Positions 43,752 through 52,345 of a stretch of DNA of 64,000 bases are shown here, one piece after another. Where the stretch lies: positions 1,465,681 through 1,529,680 of the forward strand of contig CAXAMN010023361.1 in assembly GCA_963970005.1 (NCBI GenBank), in the 5' to 3' direction. The notes beneath the pieces were generated by a model. That model was not told the DNA's origin. It ran no database searches and saw only the letters and a list, made by a program, of their open reading frames with translations. The position numbers and the translations under genes are program-made. Position 1 is the stretch's first letter. Each line of letters starts with the position of its first letter. Source of the DNA: Durusdinium trenchii (Eukaryota; Sar; Dinophyceae; Suessiales; Symbiodiniaceae).

Positions 43752-45206
43752 GTGAAAGTGTGTATGTTCAGACCAGAAGCTCTGCAGGACGGGCTTGAGG
43801 GCGAACTGATGCACTTCAAAAACCTAAGCATCGGAGGGCAGGTCATGAAGCACATAAGCTTTGGTTGGTATCTACTCCTCTCACACAGAGCTATAGCGGA
43901 AGCTCGTCTACACTTTGCAGCAGCTATTGCCAAATTTCCTGAAAGCAATTTTCTCTTGAGGGAGCTTGCAGCTGCAGCGGTGCTCGGTGATGCACTGCCT
44001 CAACCTGGAGATGATGGCCACACATTGCATAGAACTGCGGATGGTACCTGGGCCCATGTCACGCCTCCGGAGCCAGCCTTCTATGCGATCACTTGTGATG
44101 TTTGGGAGACCTATGCAGCCATTCGATTCCAGAGGCCAAAAGCCTTTCTGAGCGAGATAGAGCCAGAGCTGTTGGCAGCAGGCATGTCACCGCATGCTTT
44201 CATCCCTTCCGTGCAGATTGGTAGTGGAAGCGCCCCTTCTGGCTTGATTTTGGAACATCGGCTGGTCCATGACATTGAACTCTTGAAGCTCCTGCATGGC
44301 ATGGACTTCCTAGCGCCAGGGGTTGCTTTGCAAGCGATTGAGGCCTGTAATCGCACCTTACGTTCAGCTCCACGAGCCAGAGAAGGCGTTCTACAACCCA
44401 CCGTTGATCAATGGCATGGCCTTTTCCCTTTTTACAACCGACGGCTTCATGTCCATCCATGTCCACGTTTGGAGCAAGCACTGAAACCTGCTGTGGAAAT
44501 GACCATGCAGCTTTTGCACAGCCCTTCTAGAAGAGCACAAACCCGCGCAGGGGGGGTCCTGAGCACTGGCGGTGTTCTTGTCATTGACGATATTTTGACA
44601 CATACCGCCTTGACTGAGCTTCGGGATTTCGCAGAGCTTTCCACTGTTTGGTACCAAGAGCGTGACAACTCTCTGGGCGCAGCACTGAACACAGGATTTT
44701 CGACACCACTCTTGGCACAGATTGCAGAGGGATTGAGGGAACTTCTTGGTGATGTGCTGTGTGATCTGCCGCTTACAGACCTCAGAGCCATCAAATTCAA
44801 TCAGGAACTGCCGGCTTCAATCCGCTTACAGGCAGATCAAGCTGCTGTGACGGTGAACCTTTGGATTACGCCAGGTTCTGCAGACCTAAAGGACTCCAAT
44901 GGAGGCTTGACTGTGTACGATGCCTCAGTCGAAATGGACAACTCGATAAATGACAAACGGATGCTTGAGGACTTGGTTCAGCAGCTGGATGGAGAGCATG
45001 TTTCTGTGCCATACCGCCAGAACCGTGCTATTGTATTTGAGAGTTCCCGAGTCTATTCCATGCAAGAGTTCACATCTCGAGAGTCAGAGATGCGTCGGTC
45101 AAGGCGTATCAACGTATCGTTCCTTTTTGGACTCAGGGGGCTGCATTGTGCTCAACGTCGCGTAGCACGTATCGTACTGGAGGATCAAAGTGCAAAGCAG
45201 CAGTGA
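43752..45206 (+). CDS. 2-oxoglutarate/Fe(II) oxygenase-like protein, intronless, metal ligands substituted
   Basis: The ORF has 484 codons and is uninterrupted. The N-terminal third is helical and TPR-like (AIAEARLHFAAAIAKFPESN). The middle has HRLVHDIELLKLLHGMDFLA. From about residue 270 comes the oxygenase-type barrel: GGVLVIDDILTHTALTELRD, then AVTVNLWITPGSADL and SNGGLTVYDASVEMDN, VPYRQNRAIVFESS and RRSRRINVSFLFGLR. In active relatives the iron is held by H-x-D and a distal His. Here the first is Gln360-Ala-Asp362 and the distal position is Tyr435, so two of three ligands are changed; Arg452 that would bind 2-oxoglutarate is kept. It is probably catalytically dead or uses another chemistry. 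Absence of introns beside intron-rich genes suggests retroposition. Start choice: first ATG of the open frame; upstream coding cannot be excluded. Confidence 0.75.
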   Translation: MKVCMFRPEALQDGLEGELMHFKNLSIGGQVMKHISFGWYLLLSHRAIAEARLHFAAAIAKFPESNFLLRELAAAAVLGDALPQPGDDGHTLHRTADGTWAHVTPPEPAFYAITCDVWETYAAIRFQRPKAFLSEIEPELLAAGMSPHAFIPSVQIGSGSAPSGLILEHRLVHDIELLKLLHGMDFLAPGVALQAIEACNRTLRSAPRAREGVLQPTVDQWHGLFPFYNRRLHVHPCPRLEQALKPAVEMTMQLLHSPSRRAQTRAGGVLSTGGVLVIDDILTHTALTELRDFAELSTVWYQERDNSLGAALNTGFSTPLLAQIAEGLRELLGDVLCDLPLTDLRAIKFNQELPASIRLQADQAAVTVNLWITPGSADLKDSNGGLTVYDASVEMDNSINDKRMLEDLVQQLDGEHVSVPYRQNRAIVFESSRVYSMQEFTSRESEMRRSRRINVSFLFGLRGLHCAQRRVARIVLEDQSAKQQ

Positions 45207-45760
45207 AATATATAAGATCCCAAGAAGTTAGCAGCTCGTGCAAGTGGAACACGCAAAGCAGCTCCCTGAAGGTCGAGAAGACAGCAGATAGAAAGGGGGT
45301 AGCAGCTAGCATTGTGAAGGGCGCAGCATTGGAATCTGCCAGAGGATTGTGGCCGCTAGCGATACACTAATCTTGGGAAGAGCTGACAGGACATTCATCT
45401 GCGGCTAGACCTTCCAGAGGTCAGAGGTCTGATCGAGCTTGTTCCTAGACCTTCCAGAATACACTGCGAACCAACTGTGTGGTCTGAAAAAAATGCTATC
45501 ACATTGGCTCTTTGGCTCTGTCCTGTCCCAGTGATGTGGTGAAGCGATGTGCTTGTCAATTTGTGATGGCAAAGAATGCCGCAGCACTGGCCCAAGCCCT
45601 GTGGTCGCGAAGCGCCCTGGGCCAAACTGCCAGGTGCTGACTGCCTATGAGCAGCGGGGAGCCTTAGAAGTTCTGAGCACCCGACAGGGCAGCAAGGGAC
45701 GATAGGGCACACCACAGAGCACACGACATGGCACTTGCGGTCGTGTTTTTTCTTTTGTTC
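45207..45760. other. No gene recognised
   Basis: Spacer after the oxygenase-like ORF. It ends in a T-rich run before the minisatellite. Confidence 0.5.
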
Positions 45761-45935
45761 CTAGTAGCGTCCTTGCTCCAAGTAGCGATGCCAGGAGCCC
45801 CTAGTAGCGTCCTTGCTCCTGCCAGGAGCCCCTAGTAGCGTCCTTGCTCCTAGTAGTAAGGTCAGGAGCCCCTAGTAGCGTCCTTGATCCTAGTAGTAAG
45901 GCCAGGAGCCACTAGTAGCGTCCTTGCTCCTAGTT
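45761..45935 (+). repeat. 40-bp minisatellite, about 4.5 units
   Basis: Units start CTAGTAGCGTCCTTGCTCC at 45761, 45801, 45832, 45872 and 45912, and most contain TAGTAGTAAGGCCAGGAGCC. The second unit is shortened by 9 bp. The reverse complement of this array occurs at 49191-49281. Confidence 0.9.
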
Positions 45936-46266
45936 CTTAGTTCCGGTGTTCTTAGCAGACCTTCTAGATCCTAAAACTGGGACCAGATCGATACTTCCTT
46001 GCAGCGAAGCGGTGCGAAGCGGTGTGAAGTTCGATTTGAGGCGATTGTGCCGGTGGCCTACACCGCTCGTGAACTGTGGACTAAATCAGATGCGTCGACT
46101 CGTTATCGCTGGATCAGACGTTCCCTCAACTTTCCTAACGGACCGGAGAAAGGTTGCGAACCCCGTGTTTTGTTTCCTTTAGAATCTTAAGCCTCACTGA
46201 CCCGTCCAAGTTGAACAGTCCCAGCCGAAAACACCTCCTTAATTTTTTTCGCTCGTGACTCTTGCC

Positions 46267-46735
46267 ATGGGCTGCTTTGCAAGCAAAAAGCCGCCTCCTG
46301 AAGAAGGTCAGAAGGAGACCCAAAAGGAGACCTGCGGGATCCATCATGGGCTTCATGTGTTCGAACCGCATTCCAACGTCGGGGAGCTGAAATCGAGCCG
46401 CAGGAGCCGCAGGAGGATGATGAGGAAACAAAGGAACTCATCCAAGCAATCACCCAACGCATTGCAGCTAGTTTGCAATGATGCAGGGTCGTGTGATGTT
46501 CTGGATGTTGTTTTTCTTTTTTCTCAGGTCCGGTCGCAGGTTGTTTCAGTTCCAGAAAATGCAACGACTAAGGTAGAGATTCGGACAAAGGCAGAGGACC
46601 GACCCATCCCCATCCCCGGCGATTGCCCTGCAATTCACCTTCGGTGCAGGACTACAATGCGCAGCTTCAGCTGCAAGTCGCCGACATCGAGAACTCAAAG
46701 CAGCTCGGATCGTGCTGTGAATGTTGTCGCATGTT
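46267..46735 (+). CDS. Small acidic protein with MGC start (possible N-myristoylation), multi-exon
   Basis: Exon 1 (46267-46306) encodes MGCFASKKPPPEE. A GT-AG intron of 80 bp (46307-46386) joins in phase 1 to exon 2 (46387-46463), EIEPQEPQEDDEETKELIQA then ITQRI. A GC-AG intron leads to exon 3 from 46528 (VRSQVVSVPENATTKVEIRT, then AEDRPIPIPG). The end is unclear: DYNAQLQLQVADIENSKQ near 46650-46705 is coding-like but in another frame, needing a very short intron or an indel. The MGC N-terminus followed by basic residues is a typical myristoylation and palmitoylation signal, so membrane attachment is likely. No enzymatic domain is visible. Confidence 0.45.
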
Positions 46736-47100
46736 AATGTTGTTGCTATGCCATAGCTGTGATAGCAACTGTTGTTGATTCTAGCAGTTGCCGGGTGTCA
46801 AATGTTGGCCTTTGAGGATTGGCCTACTGGAAGAGCAGCCAGTTAGAGTGAATGGCATCGTAACAGCTCCTGGGCTGCACATAGATGCACCGCTTCCAAG
46901 CTGACAAGAAGCTAAACTGCACATGAGAGAAGAAGTCCAAGGTTGGGTATGAACCTGAATCCACGTCCGACGACGTTCCCCTCTTTGAAGCATGGAGCTC
47001 AAGAGTCCTGGACACCTGTGTGCATGGTCAAATTTGCAACCCGCACTCGTTTGACCTTGAAACAGACCAACACATGGATTTTGTCAAACTTATTGTTTCA
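46736..47100. other. No gene recognised; upstream region of the L35 gene
   Basis: Short frames only. The end is a T-rich approach to the acceptor at 47108. Confidence 0.5.
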
Positions 47101-47122
47101 TCTTGCAGGATACAGGCTCAAG
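47095..47122 (+). promoter_or_regulatory. Trans-splice acceptor with relict spliced leader of the L35 gene
   Basis: TTGTTTCATCTTGCAG ends at 47108. Six bases later GGCTCAAG (47115-47122) equals the last 8 bases of the dinoflagellate leader. The start codon is 35 bases further on. Confidence 0.65.
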
Positions 47123-47157
47123 TTTGCGGATCACGGCAAACCGGAGGAAAGTGCGCC

Positions 47158-47526
47158 ATGAAAGTGAAGGCCTATGAGCTGCGGAACAAGACCTCCAAGG
47201 AGCTCCTCAAGGAGCTGGATGAAATGAAGAGCGAGTTGGCGCAGCTCCGCGTGGCCAAGGTCTCGGGGGGAGCTGCCTCCAAGCTGGCCAAGATCAAGAC
47301 GGTGCGCAAGGCCATCGCACGGATCCTCACGGTGTACAACCAGAAGCAGAAGGCCGAAGCCCGTAAGCAGTACAAGGGCAAGAAATATATGCCCTTGGAC
47401 CTGCGCCCCAAGAAGACCCGAAAGATTCGTCAAGCCTTGAAGGCCGAGCAGAAGTATGCAAAGACGGCGCGAACGAAGACCAGGGAGAGCAATTTCCCCA
47501 TGCGGCGCTTTGCGGTCTCAATGTAG
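47158..47526 (+). CDS. 60S ribosomal protein L35 (uL29)
   Basis: The protein has 122 residues, close to the 123 of animal L35. It starts MKVKAYELRNKTSKELLKEL, continues ELAQLRVAKVSGGAASKLAK and VRKAIARILTVYNQKQ, then KGKKYMPLDLRPKKTRKIRQ. These are the two uL29 helices followed by the eukaryote-specific basic tail. uL29 binds 23S/28S rRNA near the exit tunnel of the large subunit and helps form the docking site for nascent-chain factors. The coding region has no intron. A longer frame opens upstream at 47020, but the leader acceptor at 47108 and family length fix the start at 47158. GC-rich third positions and clean reading frame suggest an expressed gene. Confidence 0.95.
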   Translation: MKVKAYELRNKTSKELLKELDEMKSELAQLRVAKVSGGAASKLAKIKTVRKAIARILTVYNQKQKAEARKQYKGKKYMPLDLRPKKTRKIRQALKAEQKYAKTARTKTRESNFPMRRFAVSM

Positions 47527-49190
47527 TGTTGGAGTGAAGGGAAGCCGCAAACAGACTCGCTTGCATTCGAGCCAGAAAAGAAAGAGCGTTGACTTTACAG
47601 TTTTTACTCCAAGTTGCGCGTTTTTCATCAACTGCCCCGTGCTGTCGGACATGTTGACTTGATGCCAACCCAAGGCAAAAGCAGGCCAGGAGATAGCCCC
47701 CCGGCTGCACGGAAGACACTTTTGTTATGTGGCTTCCTGCTCATGTGGCTTGTGGCAGACACTCTCTCCAGGAAATCCTGATCCGTGAGATGGGAGGCCT
47801 GCTTAGGAGAGATATCATTTTGGGATACGTTTTGCACATGTGTGTTGGTTGGAATCCGATCGAAACAGGATGCAGATGTCGCTATTTATCATTGTGAAGT
47901 TTGTGAGTTACGTCATGTTTTGTTTGCACGTATATACGTCGGCAGACCACTGCTGCCACACACGAACCAAGTCACCTAGGCTGGTCCTACTGCCGGCGTA
48001 TTGGTGACAAGACGCCTGGATGGTTGCCAGCCGATCGCATTGCTGAGCTTGCTCGGCTTGTTGCAGGCCGGGTCAAGTGTTTGTTTTTTAGATTTGTTGA
48101 TAGCTGGTGAAACAGGTGCACATGAGCCGCCATCAGCCTGTGTCCTCTGTTTGTGAATGTGAGAGAGTAATATCGCGATTCCTGGCAGATCACGAAGTGG
48201 GAGAGTCTGAAGGCAGGGATAGCAGAGAGGGAGCTTCAATGTGCTGGAGAGTTGATATATACTTCTCTTGACCCTTTTGTGCATGTAATAGATAGACTGC
48301 AAGGCTTGCTGAATCTCAAGAGTGGGGACATGGTCGAGGTGCGTCCGTGCTGCAGGATCTAGTGCAGCGGTGATGAGAGGTACTTGGATGTACGTGAGAG
48401 GCTGGCTGCGGCCCATTGGCTCAAGCGAGTCAATCTGGTTAGTTTGTATCGAAGTCAGGACTTTGAGTTGGCCACGCATGCACTAAGAAAGGCCACTGAA
48501 CCCAAAGACTCCCACAGCTCGAGTGTAGATTTTCTGAAGGCGGCCATTTGGACCACCTTCAGGTGACATTTGTCCTTTGGAACCGTTGCGCTGGAACAGT
48601 GTGTGGAACCGTTGCCATGCACTGGAAAGCCGTCGGCAATGGCAACCTCGGTGAAAGTCATCAGCTCCAGCTCCAGTTCCTCTTCAAGTTCCAGCTCTGG
48701 AAGTGGTTCCTTCCCAGAAGCTTAGTGTTTCAGCTTAGTGTGAGACTGGTGGGGCATGAGTCTGTGTATGGTTTGTGTTAATCAAGATTGCATTTATTAA
48801 CTTAGTAAGAGCCGCGTCCAAGCCAATACTCTGGAGTTGCCTCACATGGGTTCAGCTTAGTATACATATACCTGGACAAGGACCAATCCGATAAATCCAA
48901 TTATCACTTGAACATCCTGAAGACCTTCTCCACCCCCGTGATTGTATGACTGAGCATGAAGTTTGCATGCTGCGAAGTATGCTGCCTCACCCTTTTGAAG
49001 TGTACTGGCCGACATTCTTACCAGCTCACATCGTCCATAACTCACTGTTTGCGTAATCCGCAATGCAGAAGGCTGAAGCCATAGCATGAGGCACATGATG
49101 CAACATACACCCCAAGCTGCAATTCTAGGTTCCGACAAGAAAGCTTCGATGGAGGCGGGCTGCATAAATTAGAGACAGAACAAGCACATG
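47527..49190. other. No gene recognised
   Basis: Short frames on both strands. A leader-like CCCATTGGCTCAAG at about 48413-48426 is not followed by a credible start or ORF. Confidence 0.5.
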
Positions 49191-49281
49191 GACGCTACTA
49201 GGAGCAAAGGGCATCGCTACTAGGAACAAGGACGCTACTAGGGGCTCCTGGCCTTACTACTAGGAGCAAGAAGCTACTAGG
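49191..49281 (-). repeat. Inverted copy of the 40-bp minisatellite
   Basis: The reverse complement gives CTCCTAGTAGTAAGGCCAGG and CCTAGTAGCGTCCTTG, matching the units at 45761-45935. About two units are present. The pair encloses 3.3 kb including the L35 gene. Confidence 0.85.
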
Positions 49282-49399
49282 AGCTGATATTGGAGCTCAC
49301 TGCACGTGGCAGGCAAGGATTGCCGAGAAGATGGCACAAAGAGCCACTGGACTTGAAGTGGCAGCACGAGAATGACTTATTCATTTGCATTGTCATCAG

Positions 49400-50610
49400 G
49401 ACAGTGCAGAGAACGCTTGGATGGGCTGGATTTGCCCCTGCGGGGGCAAGAACTTGACTATGAAAGCTCGGTGCATTGTGTGTGGCCAAGTGAAGCCACT
49501 GAGTGCTCACCAGAGGCTGTGATGGATGAAAACACTTGCTGCACCCTATTCGATTATATATTCAATCCTGTTCTGTTCTGTGTTTTCCAAGAGACTTTGG
49601 CCTTTCCGCCAGGGGTGTGGGTCAAGCCGCTGCAGCCATTGAAAGGGCGCGGCGAACACCAAGCCCCAGACGGAGCCCTTCTCGAAGACGAGCTCCAAGT
49701 AGACGGAGTCGAAGTCGAAGCCGTGTCCCAGCCGGGTAAGTGTTTCACATGTCCCAGATCAGCAGTGCCACAATTCACAATATGACACACACATTCCTTG
49801 TGTCATTTTGTTTCAACAGCAGCTTTCCTTTGCAAAATGTATACTGGTTAGTGGCTTGGCTGCTAAGGCAGCTCTTCCGGTCGAAGTTCATCGGGCAGCG
49901 TCATTGAGAAGCATCTCGGCTTGGTGTTTCAGTGGAACAGATGCCAAAAAGTGAATGCAGACGGCGCAAAAACGCCAGTCGGGCGTGGCCCAACGTGACC
50001 TGAGCGGAGGCCAGATGATGTTACCGAAGCCAAGCAACTTGCGATGCAGCACCTTGGCCAAATCTAGTCCTACATTCATGCTCAGTTCGTGTACCAATTG
50101 CACTCCTCGACTGACTTGACGAGCATGGAAGTGGATGGCATGGCTCCTGGGAAGATGATATCCTTTATCGATGGGGGTTGTCCACTTCCATGTCAATGAG
50201 TCGAAGTGCAGGGAGCCCGTTGGATAGCCTGGATCCAAAAGCTCAACTTGATTTGAGGCATTTGCAGGACCTGAAGGAGATGAAGGATGGCAAGGCTCAA
50301 TGTGTTCAGAGCAAGTCACAGACAACCTGGTTGATGTGTAGCACACTGCACAGGAAAAGCACAAGGCTTATCGCAAGTTACTCCGAGAATGGCATCCAGA
50401 CAAGAACCCCGATAAAGCTACTTGTCAGCGAGGGAAGGCAGCTGGGAGCAACACGGAAGTGCGGGTGGCATGAAATTGTCGTACTGTAATTGTTGACTTT
50501 TGTTGTCCATTTTGTCGGTGTACTTGACCCGTGATTCTTTGACCCAGGTCAAGATCGCGACTGAAGTATTCCAGTTCCTGCAAAAAGCCAATGGGCTTTT
50601 CAAATGTTAA
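49400..50610 (+). CDS. RanBP2-type zinc finger, RS-rich and J-domain-like protein, multi-exon
   Basis: Exon 49400-49515 carries a zinc finger: WICPCGGKN, then CIVCGQVKP. This fits the RanBP2 type except that the first cysteine pair is spaced C-x-C. A GC-AG intron joins in phase 2 to exon 49592-49735: DFGLSARGVGQAAAAIERAR, then SPSRRRAPSRRSRSRSR, an RS domain with a GTAAG donor after it. A later part (about 50195-50322) reads SPLDSLDPKAQLDLRHLQDL. Exon about 50340-50416 has HKAYRKLLREWHPDKNPDK with the HPD triad of J domains. A GC-AG intron then leads to the last exon 50548-50610, VKIATEVFQFLQKANGLFKC-stop. The zinc finger plus RS layout resembles ZRANB2-like splicing proteins; the J-like end could recruit Hsp70. 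The exon before the HPD exon is in a different frame, so exon structure between 49736 and 50340 is unsure. It could be two genes. Confidence 0.55.
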
Positions 50611-51330
50611 TGGCCAATGGCAGGTAGCTAAACTTGCATTCTTTGGAGGCAAGTCAGTCAAGAGAGCGCTTCTCAGCTACAGCTAGATGCTATACGTGCA
50701 GTTTGTGCTGGCCGATGTTGAAAGCCACTTTAAAGGGCACATCAGCCTCCGGAATTGCACGAAAAATAGGCCTGACAGGACTGGCTCCGAAAGAGATTGC
50801 AGCACCTTTCAATTGTACACACACGCACCCAGAGTGAGGTCATGGGTGTTGGACCTTGATTTGTGCCAACTTGGGCAACTGTCAAGCTGAAAGTTGCTGC
50901 CGTTGGAGTTTAGTGGGGCACATTTTATGCCCAGTTGTATCACCCCAACACAGGATGACGCGCGCAGATAATGAAGAGAAGCCAGCGACTCCACCCGCGA
51001 AAGCTTTCTTTGTCTGACACTTGGGACGTAAAAAGGTCATCAGCCGGCACTATAGTGGCTGGGCGCAGTGCTGCTTGTGGACGGGTTGGATGCCTAGTTG
51101 CCACTTCTGTGACAAAGAGTGTAAACGGAGTGATGCCCTTTCGTTTTTTCCCCTCCACGGTCAGCACGGTCAGCCGAAAGACTGGGAAGAGAAGCCCGCG
51201 TCAGTTGGACATCCCAAGAGAAGCCCAGTGGCTTTTTCCCCAAACAGTTTACTGTTAGGGGTTCTCAATGCTTTAAAGAATGGTCGCCTTGGTGCTGGAT
51301 GGTCTGGTCGGGTTCCCGGCCGTCTTGTCT
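50611..51330. other. No gene recognised
   Basis: Spacer before the 21-bp repeat field. Confidence 0.5.
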
Positions 51331-51990
51331 CCCACTTCCTTTCATTTGTCTCCCACTTCCTTTCATTTGTCTCCAAGTTCTTTTCATTTGTCTCCCAGGC
51401 CACTTCCTTTCATTTGTCTCCTTCTTTTCATTTGTCTCCCACTTGTTTTCATTGTCTCCCAGGCTGGTTGCTTGTGGTCGGGTTCCCGGCCGGCTTGTTT
51501 TCCACTTCCTTTCATTTGTCTCCCACTTCTTTTCATTTGTCTCTCAGGCTGGGTCAACCCGACCACAAGCAGAAAAGAAGTGGGAGACAAGTGACAGGAA
51601 GTGGGAGACAAGCCGCCGGGAACCCAACCACAAGACTGAGCCTGGAGACGACTGAAAGGAAGTGGGAGACAAGCGAGCTGGGAACCCGACCACAAGCACC
51701 CAGCCTGGGAAACAAATGAAAAGAAGTGAGAGACAAATGAAAGGAAGTGGGAGACAAGCCGGCCGGCTTGTCTCCCACTTCCTCTTATTTGTCTCCCACT
51801 TCTTTTCATTTGTCTCCCACTTCTTTTCATTTGTCTCCCAGGCTGGGTGCTTGTGGTCGGGTTCCCGGCCGGCTTGTCTCCCACCTCCTTTTATTTATCT
51901 CCCAGTTCTTTTCATTTGTCTCCCACGCCGGCTTGTCTCCCACTTCCTTGAATGTGTCTCCCACTTCTTTTCATTTGCTTCTCAGGCTGG
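51331..51990 (+). repeat. 21-bp minisatellite field with two orientation switches
   Basis: Units of the form GTCTCCCACTTCCTTTCATTT run forward at about 51331-51550. They appear reverse-complemented at about 51575-51765 and forward again at 51768-51990. The 21-bp period is seven codons, so both strands stay open (SHFLSFV repeats or WETNERK repeats); the ORFs are artefacts. A spacer (GTGGTCGGGTTCCCGGC) recurs between blocks. Confidence 0.85.
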
Positions 51991-52029
51991 GTGCTTGTGG
52001 CCCGGTTCTTGTCTCCGAGGTCCGTCACT

Positions 52030-52345
52030 GCTGGTGCCATGTAGCATTTCTATTCATTTGTTTCCCAGGTCCGTTACTGCTGCTGTCCGCCCTTTTCTGT
52101 TGGCCATGTAGCATTTCTATTCATTTGTCTCCCAGGTCTGTCACTGCTGGCGCCCGCCCTTTTCGTCGGCCATGCAGCATTTCTATTCATTAGTCTCCCA
52201 GGTCTGTCACTGTTGGTGTCCGCCCTTTTCCGCTGGCGATGCAACATTTCTATTCATTTGTTTTCCAGGTCTGTCACTGCTGGTGTCCGCCCTTTTCCGC
52301 TGGCCATGTAGCATTTCTATTCATTTGTCTCCCATGTGATTTCTT
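52030..52345 (+). repeat. Tandem repeat of about 68 bp, five units
   Basis: Each unit holds GCATTTCTATTCATTTGTCT, then CCCAGGTCTGTCACTGCTGG and CCGCCCTTTTC. Units are at about 52045, 52110, 52178, 52246 and 52311. The unit includes the CATTTGTCTCCCA core of the neighbouring 21-bp field, so the two arrays are related. Confidence 0.8.
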
